Of a stretch of 64,000 nucleotides of DNA, positions 24,544-31,666 are shown piece after piece. The notes beneath the pieces are model-generated. The model ran no database searches. It was not told where the DNA came from and worked only from the letters and a program-made list of their open reading frames with translations. Position numbers and translations under genes: made by a program. This DNA comes from Clostridiales bacterium (lineage in GTDB: Bacteria > Bacillota > Clostridia > Saccharofermentanales > DTU023): positions 62,001 to 126,000 of the forward strand of contig SFGY01000005.1 in assembly GCA_004556455.1 (NCBI GenBank). The letters are read 5' to 3'. The stretch's first letter is position 1. The number at the start of each line of letters is the position of its first letter.

Positions 24544-24603
24544 CGAACTTGGCGAACTTTGGCGAACTTTGGCGAAGTTGGCGAAGTTGGCGAACTTGAC
24601 GAG
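24454..24603 (+). repeat. Iteron array: 16 tandem 9-10 bp units, candidate replication origin
   Basis: Fourteen units of the form [C/G/A/T]TTGGCGAA and two variants (GACGAA, GACGAG) run head to tail with a 9-10 bp spacing, close to one helical turn. Seven units form a 66-bp higher-order repeat present twice (24464-24529 and 24530-24595). The array spans the stop codon of the primase-helicase gene. SaPI/PICI and many plasmid origins have iterons next to the initiator gene. Confidence 0.85.
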
Positions 24604-24770
24604 CCCTAGCACACATGGCGGGGTAGGTAGTAGTAGGCAAGACAGTTTACCCGGCACACCCTAAAAAAAGCGCAAAAGGTGAAATGTAGTTCACATAATA
24701 ATAAAAAATGTGCAATTAGCTTCAGGGTACTACTACCCCGTCAATGTTCGCCAAGCTGGCGAAGTTCCCC
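24604..24770. other. AT-rich segment framed by inverted repeats, second half of the candidate origin
   Basis: GGTAGTAGTA (24626-24635) and its exact inverse TACTACTACC (24728-24737) enclose an AT-rich stretch around 24660-24718. Just outside lies an inverted pair of the iteron core, TTCGCCA-AGC-TGGCGAA (24747-24763). Iterons flanking an AT-rich duplex-unwinding region on both sides is the pattern described for SaPI origins. A 61-codon frame crossing this region (24710-24895) has no ribosome site and is not annotated. Confidence 0.65.
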
Positions 24771-24988
24771 TGAACTGGTCACGCAATAAACCGGAAGTAG
24801 ATAATAGTTGCTCAAGCGCGCCCGGTGCTGATTGCAAAGGAGGTTTCACGAAAGCATTTAAGAGTATCAAAACCAAAAACGCGAAGCAGAAATAACCGTC
24901 CCTACCCTGAGAAAGCACACAGGACAAACAAGAAACACAAAACACAAAGGCACACAACATCAAAGAACATGAAGGAGGATTGAAAAAC

Positions 24989-25294
24989 GTGAAACATCAA
25001 AGCACAAAAAAAGGGGCTTGCCCTCTTACCACAGACCAGCAGCCCCACGACTTAAAAGCCGTTAATGACAGTATGAACCATGAAGGCGGGGAATTTCAAC
25101 TGATACTAAGCTACAAAGATGGGATAGCTTATGCCTCAGACGGTTATGACACAACTGAGCTATTGCCCGGAACCTTTCAAATGATTGTTGACGCTGTAGC
25201 AATAGCTGGCAAGCTGAAACAGGAAGGCAACTTCAACAGCATAGAAGAATACCTGACCGAAATAAGGAAAAGGCGGGAGAAAGCAGAAGAATAA
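24989..25294 (+). CDS. Hypothetical protein of the mobile element
   Basis: A 101-residue product from GTG at 24989, with AAGGAGG about 10 bp upstream; a TTG at 24980 sits too close to that site. It is hydrophilic with an acidic C-terminus (EEYLTEIRKRREKAEE). No family is recognised. It follows the candidate origin and ends just before an intrinsic terminator, so it is probably the last gene of the early rightward operon. Confidence 0.65.
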   Translation: MKHQSTKKGACPLTTDQQPHDLKAVNDSMNHEGGEFQLILSYKDGIAYASDGYDTTELLPGTFQMIVDAVAIAGKLKQEGNFNSIEEYLTEIRKRREKAEE

Positions 25295-25370
25295 ACACTT
25301 GACCGCCCTGAAAGCTATTGCCAGGGCCCGCCAGGTGTAAAGAGGTACAACAGAACAAAAGCCGGAGCAA

Positions 25371-25398
25371 GGGGTCTGCATATCGCAGCCCCCTTTTT
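25371..25398 (+). terminator. Intrinsic terminator of the element's rightward operon
   Basis: GGGG-T-CTGC / GCAG-C-CCCC stem with a short ATATC loop and a CTTTTTAA tail, 77 bp after the preceding stop codon. Confidence 0.7.
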
Positions 25399-26470
25399 AA
25401 TGGCAGAAGGCTATCACAAGAAACCCCGCAAAAATTTCCTCACGCGCGCGCGAGATATTGCCGCTGTCGCTAACCCCTATCCGACAGCCACCCCCTAAAG
25501 ATTTTTGCATTTTTTTACCCCCCTGCCCTTAGCCGTATCACTTAAAGCCAGGTTAAAGCCGTGTATTCTGTGTGTTTCTCTTTCCTCACGAAAACCCCGC
25601 GCTCCTCACGGCCAACGGGAAAACATGAACCACGTTTCCCGCATGATTGTTTCATCGCTCAGATGATTAGCAAGAGGGCAAAACTAGAGAATGGCAACGG
25701 CTAATAGCCAGTAAACAAGGAGCTAGTAATCACACTCAAGGCCGCTTGAAGCTAGCGATTTCTACCCCCTCTTACCCTCAGAAAGAAAAGATTTTCGCAT
25801 AAGAAACCGCTAATAATAGTTGGAAATATTTCACTTTTAGCAGCTTTTTGCTGAGAGAAGAACACGATTAAAGCACGATCAGGAACAACAAACAAGAGCG
25901 GGCACCCTTTCATGTGTTTTTATGTGCAGTGACGGCGAAAGGCGCGCCCATGCTGGTAGGGAGGAGGTAGCCCACGCCTTTAGTAAAGGCAAAGCAAGGG
26001 CTGAAGCTGTCAAAATTTCTTTGACAAGTGCCGGTTACTGAAAACGGCTTTTTTTATGGCGAAGGTCGACCGCGGCCAGTCCCGACAAAATATATAATTT
26101 CCTCTCGCTCCTATAGAAACCCTCAGCACGCAAGCGATGAAAAGCTAAGCGCCCCGCTTTATATTGCTATTAGCCGCTTGTGGTGTTAGAATCTTTTTAA
26201 GAACATAAGATATCTTGAAGTATATGTATAATATTCAAATAAATATCTAACTTCGACAAACTGGTATTTTGCGAAGTTCGTTTTTTGCATAATATACAGG
26301 GCTTGAAATGCCCTATTATCAGGGCTTACAAAACTGCAAAAACTAAGACAAACTACAAACAAAAAACACGAAGTCTATAAAAAGCGTTAGAACGCATTTG
26401 AGAATGAATAATATACATCGGGATATTTTATCAATCGTTAAAAGTGTTTCTATTGTGGAGGTACGGTGCT
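25399..26470. other. Noncoding stretch of the element with several hairpins
   Basis: No coding frame with a ribosome site is apparent over about 1.07 kb. It contains a GC-alternating patch (CGCGCGCGCG near 25445), an AT-rich section around 26200-26440, a terminator-like hairpin AACTTCG / CGAAGTT followed by CGTTTTTT (26249-26287), and AGGGC / GCCCT (26298-26314). It may hold a regulatory RNA, a partition or packaging site, or decayed genes. Confidence 0.5.
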
Positions 26471-26707
26471 ATGATCAGTTATAAACCTTTAGCCCACACA
26501 CTCATTGACAAGGGGATAAACAGGGCAGAGCTTGGGCGGCGGTGTGGCTTTTCCCCTTCTACGCTCGCGAGACTTGGCAAGGACAGAAGCGTAAACCTAA
26601 CTGTTATTGAGCGGCTATGCTTAGAGCTTGGCTGCCAGGTGCAAGACGTTGTAGAAATACTTCCCGACCCGGAAGGGATAACAGAGCCGCCAGGTGCTGA
26701 GCTTTGA
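26471..26707 (+). CDS. Second XRE-type HTH regulator of the element
   Basis: This 78-residue protein starts at an ATG 9 bp after GGAGG. The HTH reads LIDKGINRAELGRRCGFSPS then TLARLGKDRSVNLTVIERLC, ending with LELGCQVQDVVEILPD. It matches the small Cro/CI-type regulators of the HTH_26 kind, common on Firmicute mobile elements. It lies downstream of a long noncoding region and 62 bp before an unknown gene, which it may control. Confidence 0.8.
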   Translation: MISYKPLAHTLIDKGINRAELGRRCGFSPSTLARLGKDRSVNLTVIERLCLELGCQVQDVVEILPDPEGITEPPGAEL

Positions 26708-26769
26708 TAGCTGGTCAAGGAAATATAGCGGCCAAGCGTTAAGCAATTTGTTCACAGGAGGCTGCAATC

Positions 26770-27297
26770 ATGGAAACCTCAGAAGCCGTTAGCTCTGAAC
26801 CTGTACGCCATATCACAGACGAAGAATACAGGCGCATAGCTGAGGCTTGTTTTATTCCTCTAGCTGACGAACAAGCCAACGTCAACGACAAACGGGAAGC
26901 ACTGGCGCGACGGCGGCAGAAGATCAGCAGCGCGCAAAGCTCCTGTTACTTCGGAGGTGGGCACGCTGACCGACACAGCCCGCAGGATAAAGAAGCGGCT
27001 ATAGCTGAGTTAGTCGACCTTGAGCGGGAATTTGATTTTTTTGAAACTCTAGTTATTTTTTGGGGGCTGGAATATGAAAACTGGCTTTTCAGCTTCATAT
27101 CTTCCGGGCTTCTCTCTCGTGATGAGTACGCCTGCATTATTTCCCGCCATACAAGAGGGCTAAAAGGTGAAGCAGCATTAAAGGCCGCTGAAACGAGCTG
27201 GCCAACCTTCAAACGCAAACTAAAAAGCGGGCTTGTAAAGCTAGGAAAACACCTTCAAAAAACAGGCGAAAAACCGCCTGAAAAATTTTTTGCCTGA
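26770..27297 (+). CDS. Unknown 175-residue protein at the right end of the element
   Basis: The start ATG is preceded by AGGAGG. The product is charged and mostly helical. The C-terminal third (FISSGLLSRDEYACIISRHT then WPTFKRKLKSGLVKLGKHL) faintly recalls the HTH end of phage ArpU/RinA-type late-gene activators or sigma-like proteins, but this is a weak resemblance. It ends 3 bp before the right arm-type site. If it is an activator, it could couple the element to a helper phage; that is inference. Confidence 0.6.
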   Translation: METSEAVSSEPVRHITDEEYRRIAEACFIPLADEQANVNDKREALARRRQKISSAQSSCYFGGGHADRHSPQDKEAAIAELVDLEREFDFFETLVIFWGLEYENWLFSFISSGLLSRDEYACIISRHTRGLKGEAALKAAETSWPTFKRKLKSGLVKLGKHLQKTGEKPPEKFFA

Positions 27298-27299
27298 AA

Positions 27300-27318
27300 T
27301 TTGTTACCTTTTTGTTAC
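27300..27318. repeat. Integrase arm-type site, right end
   Basis: TTTGTTACCTTTTTGTTAC, identical to 20022-20040 and in the same orientation, 44 bp inside the right core repeat. Confidence 0.7.
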
Positions 27319-27352
27319 TCCAAAAATCAAAAATCCATGAAAATACGGCATT

Positions 27353-27853
27353 TCAAAGTCTAATGAATGGTTTAGCCAGAATCAGACCCAGGATGAGCCC
27401 CAGGGTGTTGAGCAGAATATCGTCGATATCCCAGACGCCGATGCCCGTCAGTAATTGTAAAAATTCGATCAGGAGGATACAAAAAAGACCGGAAAAGAAG
27501 AGCCTGAAATGACCTTTATTTCTCAGGAGCAGACGACCCAGAAAACCATAGGGAAGAAAAATAAGGAGATTGCCGAGGAGATTCAAAAGCGCCAGGTGGA
27601 AATGTGGGCCACCCGGTTCCAAGAGCTGCGAGAAGAGACGAATGCTGTGTAAAGGTTTCAGGTTAAAGGCTTCGCCCACCTGAGGGTCCAGAAGGGTCAG
27701 ATAAGGTGACAGTTGCTGAGGCTGCATAAAGGGGAGCGTTTTAAAAAGTAAAAGTGAGAAAACGCAGCAAAGGTAGAGCAAAAAGCACAGCCAACCCACG
27801 ATGCTCAGCCAGGTCAAAGAAGAATGTAAACGTTTATGGCTCATAAGCTGCAT
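27353..27853 (-). CDS. VanZ-like membrane protein, 3' end rebuilt by element insertion
   Basis: This 166-residue protein has four to five hydrophobic segments. The VanZ-family pattern LLNLLGNLLIFLPYGFLG and FCILLIEFLQLLTGIGVWDIDDI followed by NTLG is clear. VanZ family members confer low-level teicoplanin resistance in enterococci; most homologues are of unknown function. The attR core lies in the final codons: the frame now ends AKPFIRL, whereas joining to the left flank at 19903 would give AKPFIAFQRR, so the element supplied a replacement 3' end. A TATAAT on this strand overlaps the first ATG (27853), so the ATG at 27844 may be used, possibly leaderless. Confidence 0.8.
   Translation of the reverse strand: MQLMSHKRLHSSLTWLSIVGWLCFLLYLCCVFSLLLFKTLPFMQPQQLSPYLTLLDPQVGEAFNLKPLHSIRLFSQLLEPGGPHFHLALLNLLGNLLIFLPYGFLGRLLLRNKGHFRLFFSGLFCILLIEFLQLLTGIGVWDIDDILLNTLGLILGLILAKPFIRL
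27363..27381. repeat. attR core direct repeat
   Basis: ATGAATGGTTTAGCCAGAA inside the last codons of the VanZ-like gene, identical to 19904-19922. Confidence 0.85.
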
Positions 27854-27865
27854 TATAGCATGAGC

Positions 27866-27894
27866 TTGTTTAGCTCTCCGGCCTTCTCTATAAT
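27866..27894 (+). promoter_or_regulatory. Promoter of uppP
   Basis: TTGTTT (27866-27871), a 17-bp spacer and TATAAT (27889-27894), 55 bp before the uppP ATG, which also has a GGAGG site. Confidence 0.6.
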
Positions 27895-27948
27895 TTAAAT
27901 GATGAGCGTAGATGTATCAACTCTAACGCTTAAGCTCGGAGGCAGACG

Positions 27949-29127
27949 ATGGATCCAGTGACAGATTTTATCAGCCGCATTCTCACGGCAATTGTGTATG
28001 GAGTTGTTGAAGGGGTCAGTGAATGGCTCCCCATTAGTTCGACCGGGCATCTCATTTTGCTTGAGGCGATCTTGCCTCTGCGCATGTCAGCGGCCTTTGG
28101 TTCGGCTTTCCGTATTGTGATTCAGCTGGGAGCCGTCATGGCTGTGCCGCTGCTCTACTGGTCGGTCATCTGGCCTTTCGGCAAGCCCCGACAGCCCCAG
28201 ATTCATGCCCTGGGAAATCGCCCGCCTGTCCGTCCGCAACAGAGGCCTCAAGCTGGTCTTAACGACGCAGGTCTGAATTATGGCCAGCCGCATTCTCGAA
28301 AGCCGGAGAGAGCGCAAAGCCCTGTCAGAGCTTCTGTCCCGCAGAGAGCAGTTCGCCCTGCTGCACCGCAGAACCTGCGCCCCGACCTGCAGCAGGAGAA
28401 GAGAAGAACTGAGAGGCCAGCTTACCGATATCAGCCGCTGAATGGTCCTAAGCCAGATGCAAACGCTTTTCCACCGCGGCAGATGAGCGCTTCCTCTCGG
28501 CAGACGCAGACCGTGAAAGGCCAGCGAAGTTTTTCGTTTCTGCGCCCGGACGTCCTCATGCTCTGGGCTAAACTGCTGCTCGCCTGCGTTCCGGCAGCCA
28601 TAGTAGGTCTTTTTTTTGACGATCTCATCGAAAAACATTTTTATAACCCCCTGCCTGTCACGCTTGCCTTAATCATCGTTGGCCTTCTCTTTATCATTGT
28701 GGAGCAGTCGCTGAAAGGCAAACATCCCCGTATCCTGACACTAAACGAAATGAGCTGGTCACTGGCTCTGATCATCGGCCTGTTTCAAGTGCTGGCAGCA
28801 GTCTTCCCCGGGGTGTCTCGTTCCGGCGCCACCATACTGGGAGCTTTGATTTTCGGTGTGAGCCGTAAAGTGGCCTCTGAATTTACTTTCCTGCTTGCTC
28901 TTCCGGTCATGCTCGGAGCGAGCCTCTTAAAATTACTTCGGCTCAATTATCAGCCCCAGGCCATTGAGACCGTGATTTTGCTTGTGGCCTGCCTCAGTGC
29001 TTTTATTGTTTCCATTCTGACGATGCGTTTTCTCATCAGCTACGTGCAAAAGCATGATTTCAAAGCCTTTGCTTACTATCGCATTGCTCTGGGGGTTCTG
29101 GTGCTTGTTCTCTTCACCTTCATGTGA
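27949..29127 (+). CDS. uppP: Undecaprenyl-diphosphatase with a ~115-residue insertion
   Basis: UppP/BacA dephosphorylates undecaprenyl pyrophosphate to recycle the lipid carrier for peptidoglycan; its loss sensitises cells to bacitracin. The N-terminal catalytic block VEGVSEWLPISSTGHLIL and the second block FPGVSRSGATI are intact, with multiple TM helices. The product is 392 residues whereas the family is about 260-290. The excess is a Pro/Arg/Gln-rich low-complexity segment (about residues 78-200) inserted between the helix ending in YWSVIWPFG and the conserved LRPDVLMLWAKLLLACVPAA. It probably forms a disordered cytoplasmic loop. No frameshift is needed to read through it. The position after VanZ is suggestive, as both concern cell-wall antibiotics. 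Confidence 0.9.
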   Translation: MDPVTDFISRILTAIVYGVVEGVSEWLPISSTGHLILLEAILPLRMSAAFGSAFRIVIQLGAVMAVPLLYWSVIWPFGKPRQPQIHALGNRPPVRPQQRPQAGLNDAGLNYGQPHSRKPERAQSPVRASVPQRAVRPAAPQNLRPDLQQEKRRTERPAYRYQPLNGPKPDANAFPPRQMSASSRQTQTVKGQRSFSFLRPDVLMLWAKLLLACVPAAIVGLFFDDLIEKHFYNPLPVTLALIIVGLLFIIVEQSLKGKHPRILTLNEMSWSLALIIGLFQVLAAVFPGVSRSGATILGALIFGVSRKVASEFTFLLALPVMLGASLLKLLRLNYQPQAIETVILLVACLSAFIVSILTMRFLISYVQKHDFKAFAYYRIALGVLVLVLFTFM

Positions 29128-29195
29128 ATTAAAGCACGGTGCGTGCCCAGGGGAGTGTGAAAACACTCGTGTCCTTCACATTCATATGAATTAAA
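29112..29195. repeat. 22-bp near-repeat of the uppP 3' end
   Basis: The uppP terminal segment (29112-29133, starting CTTCACCTTCATG) recurs with two mismatches at 29174-29195. Between the copies lies a GAGTGT-GAAA-ACACTC hairpin. Confidence 0.5.
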
Positions 29196-29304
29196 ACCAG
29201 CGAGATGAGTCTTTTCAGGCTGATCAAGGCTCTGTAGCAGCAGCCTGGAGGTCTCTGCCAGGAAAGGTCCAGCTATTTTACACCCAACGAAAGGTTAGGG
29301 AAAA

Positions 29305-29652
29305 ATGATGACAGACAATAAAATGATGAATGACAAGGCAACAAAGAAAGAAAAGCAAATCGCAAGAATCAGGGAGATGGAAACGAAGGCCAATCTGCTT
29401 GCAGCGGGCGCCGCAGAATTTCAGGCGGTCCTGGATAAGTTTGCGGAAGTGGAACCTGCCTACAGGGAACTGAGCCAATATTATGGCGGCAGTGAGTGGT
29501 GGGAGGACAAGACCTTTTCGGAAGCCAAAGATTTCCCGGAGGATTTGAGCTGTGGCGTTCTTTCGGAGGATGGCCTCTATAATATTCTGGGAGACTTGCA
29601 CAGCCTGGCCATTCAGATGCTGGAACTGAGCTGCGATATTCTCAAAAATTAA
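29305..29652 (+). CDS. DUF4298-family protein, unknown function
   Basis: A 115-residue soluble protein with an N-terminal helical region (IARIREMETKANLLAAGAAE) and the family block LSQYYGGSEWWEDK, later CGVLSEDGLYNILGDLHSLA. These patterns match small DUF4298 proteins of Firmicutes, whose role is not known. It stands alone between uppP and the cobalamin operon; its first codon is ATGATG with a weak ribosome site. Confidence 0.75.
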   Translation: MMTDNKMMNDKATKKEKQIARIREMETKANLLAAGAAEFQAVLDKFAEVEPAYRELSQYYGGSEWWEDKTFSEAKDFPEDLSCGVLSEDGLYNILGDLHSLAIQMLELSCDILKN

Positions 29653-29767
29653 TGGCAAAACATGTCTTGACATCATAACTCATTTGAGAAAAAGCAAGAC
29701 GTATTCTGCTAAACTAAAATGAAATTGGCCCGATTTCTGTGGCGAAGAAGCAGTGAGGAGCATAGAC

Positions 29768-30415
29768 ATGTCAGAGTGTGCATTTTTTCTTGAGTTAGAT
29801 TCCCTGCCGGTAATCGTGACTGGCGGTGGCGAAAAAGCTCTTAACAAGGCAGGCATATTAGCAGAAGCCGGTGCGGAAGTGAGCTGTTGGAGCCGCGACT
29901 TTATTCCTGGATTTGCCGATTTACAGAAACTTTATCCGGATAAACTAGGCTTTGTTCGTGGGGAACTGACGCCGGAGCTTTTGCTTCATTTGATCCATGG
30001 ACCCGCGCGACCTTTTTGTCTTGTTGCAGCGAGTGAAGATCCTGAGGCCGATCTTGCTCTGTCGCAAATTTGCCGCGAGGAAAAAATCCCCTGCATACGC
30101 GAAGGCCGAGATACAGATTCTTCTCTGGCCCGACTCATAGATCGCGGAGAACTTTCTTTTGCAGTTGCTGCAAAACACCTGCCAGAGCTCGAAGAACTCT
30201 GGCACAGCCGACTGGAACGAGAGCTGCCTCAGGAATGGCTTCAAGGGAGCGCCGAGCTGCTGGCCTACGCAGAGAGTCCGGAAGTGCAGAAACTACACCC
30301 GGATTTTCGCGAACGTGAGCTGCACGATATCTCTGCGGCCATGTTGGACTGCAACGGCCGTTTTGAGGCGGCCCTGGCCAAATATGAGGCCCAGAAGAAG
30401 CGGGCTTTCTTTTAA
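29768..30415 (+). CDS. Precorrin-2 dehydrogenase / sirohydrochlorin synthase-like protein
   Basis: This is the NAD-dependent enzyme that oxidises precorrin-2 to sirohydrochlorin on the way to cobalamin or siroheme. It is 215 residues from the ATG at 29768, which has GAGGAG 7 bp upstream (a GTG at 29753 is less likely). The Rossmann motif VIVTGGGEKALNKAGILAEAG is shortened here to VTGGGEKALNKAG; a second block (CLVAASEDPEADLALSQICR) and REGRDTDSSLARLIDRGELSFAV match the CysG N-terminal/SirC family. It opens the cobalamin operon, 3 bp ahead of cobT. Confidence 0.85.
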   Translation: MSECAFFLELDSLPVIVTGGGEKALNKAGILAEAGAEVSCWSRDFIPGFADLQKLYPDKLGFVRGELTPELLLHLIHGPARPFCLVAASEDPEADLALSQICREEKIPCIREGRDTDSSLARLIDRGELSFAVAAKHLPELEELWHSRLERELPQEWLQGSAELLAYAESPEVQKLHPDFRERELHDISAAMLDCNGRFEAALAKYEAQKKRAFF

Positions 30416-30418
30416 GCC

Positions 30419-31666
30419 ATGATGGGCAGTCATCCTATGCATGATAATAAGATAAGTGAAAACTTGCCGCCTGAAAAGCTTGGTGAAAAGCTTGGTGAAA
30501 AGACGGGATTAAAAGAGCAGATCCTTGATGCCCTCAGAGGCTTTGAGTTTTCTGCCGAAGAGTGCAGCACCTGGCTGGCTGAGTTAAAGCAGACCGCCCT
30601 GCTGCCTGATAAAGCAGCAGCTGCTGCTTGCCGGGCACAGTGGCAAGCTCTCTGCAAACCGCTCTATTCCCTGGGTCGTCTGGAAGAACTGATCTGCCGC
30701 CTGGCCGGGGCGAGCGGACAGAAGATCCCGGAGATCAGCCCACGTGCCGCCTATATTTTTGTGGCGGACAACGGCATTGTCGAAGAAGGGGTCAGCCAGA
30801 CCGGACAGGAAGTGACCGCCCAGGTCTTGCGCAATATCAATGAGCGCAAGTGTACGGTAAAGCTCTGGAGTGAACGTTATGGCCTTGATCTCATTCCCGT
30901 AGATCTGGGCGCCCGTTATTATCGTGGAGAGGAAGAACCCGGCGCAGCTGAGGTTTTCGTGCATAAAATCATGCCCGAAGGAACGCATAGCTTTCTGCGG
31001 CAGGATGCGATGAGCCGGGAGCAGGCTCTCGAGGCTCTCGCCGTGGGCCGTGAATGTGCCTGGGCAGCGGCAGGCGCAGGGGTCAGACTGCTGGTCGGCG
31101 GCGAGATGGGCATAGGTAATACCAGTAGCTCGACGGCGCTGATCTCAGCCCTGCTGGGCTGCCCTCCTGAAGAAATCTGCGGCCGGGGTTCCGGACTTTC
31201 AGATGAGGCCTTTCGTCACAAAAGTAAAGTACTTGGCCAGGCTCTTGCGTCCCGGAAGCTGGGGCCTGCAGATCCTCTGGGCGCTTTAGCGGCCGTTGGG
31301 GGGCTCGACATTGCCGCCCTCTGTGGCCTCTACCTTGGTGCCGCAGAGGCTCGCGTTCCGGTTCTGCTCGATGGTCTTATCTCCTACGCTGCAGCTCTCT
31401 GCGCGTTTTATCTTGTGCCCGCGAGCCAGGCCTTCCTGATCCCCACCCATGTGGCGAGAGAAAAAGGCGCGGCAGCAGTGGCCAAAGCCTTAAATCTCAA
31501 AGCCGTTCTGGACCTTGATATCGCTTTGGGAGAAGGCTCCGGGGCCATCCTCCTGATCCCGCTCCTGGAAGCTGCACTGCAGGATTTGAACGAACTTCCA
31601 CGCTTTGCTGAGGGGCATGTTGAGGCCTATGAAGATTTTGCTGCCAAAAGCTCAGAGCAAAACTAA
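30419..31666 (+). CDS. cobT: Nicotinate-nucleotide--dimethylbenzimidazole phosphoribosyltransferase
   Basis: CobT makes alpha-ribazole phosphate, the lower-ligand precursor of B12. At 415 residues it is longer than the usual 350; the excess is N-terminal and includes a KLGEKLGEK duplication. Conserved blocks are AAYIFVADNGIVEEGVSQTG, then EMGIGNTSSSTAL and CGRGSGLSDEAFRHK. The catalytic glutamate region near the C-terminus lies in DIALGEGSGAIL. ATG at 30419 follows the upstream stop by 3 bp; an ATG at 30437 is an alternative. The end overlaps cobU. Confidence 0.95.
   Translation: MMGSHPMHDNKISENLPPEKLGEKLGEKTGLKEQILDALRGFEFSAEECSTWLAELKQTALLPDKAAAAACRAQWQALCKPLYSLGRLEELICRLAGASGQKIPEISPRAAYIFVADNGIVEEGVSQTGQEVTAQVLRNINERKCTVKLWSERYGLDLIPVDLGARYYRGEEEPGAAEVFVHKIMPEGTHSFLRQDAMSREQALEALAVGRECAWAAAGAGVRLLVGGEMGIGNTSSSTALISALLGCPPEEICGRGSGLSDEAFRHKSKVLGQALASRKLGPADPLGALAAVGGLDIAALCGLYLGAAEARVPVLLDGLISYAAALCAFYLVPASQAFLIPTHVAREKGAAAVAKALNLKAVLDLDIALGEGSGAILLIPLLEAALQDLNELPRFAEGHVEAYEDFAAKSSEQN

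Larger units (their letters stand above)
19904..27381 (+). mobile_element. Integrated satellite-like (PICI-like) element, about 7.5 kb
   Basis: The element is bounded by identical 19-bp direct repeats (ATGAATGGTTTAGCCAGAA). The right copy lies at the 3' end of a VanZ-like gene. Inside both ends is an identical 19-bp integrase arm-type repeat. Gene order is integrase (leftward, interrupted by one TAA), CI-like repressor (leftward), a divergent operator region, then Cro-like, small unknown, HTH/excisionase-like and primase-helicase genes with an iteron array at its 3' end, a hypothetical, about 1.2 kb of structured noncoding DNA, a second XRE regulator and an unknown 175-residue protein. Gram-positive phage-inducible chromosomal islands share this int-repressor-divergence-xis-primase/helicase-ori layout. 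No terminase small subunit, capsid-size or interference gene is recognised, so it may be a minimal or decayed satellite or an integrative plasmid. Confidence 0.85.

Noticed and set aside
24454..24603. The tandem array as a CRISPR array
   Set aside because: Units are 9-10 bp with no unique spacers and no cas genes; the pattern is iteron-like.
24710..24895. A 61-codon gene in the candidate origin
   Set aside because: There is no ribosome site; the frame crosses the inverted repeats and iteron pair, which explain the sequence better.
26030..26055. A terminator at GCCG...CGGC followed by a T-run
   Set aside because: Only four base pairs form a stem with an 11-nt loop; too weak to list as a feature.
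28087..28638. A 183-codon minus-strand gene inside uppP
   Set aside because: It has no recognisable domain and is more simply an effect of the biased insertion in uppP.
29196..29290. A cobalamin riboswitch ahead of the cob operon
   Set aside because: A GCCTGGAGGTCTCTGCC-like stretch superficially recalls the B12 box, but the other conserved blocks (for example GCCACTG) are absent.
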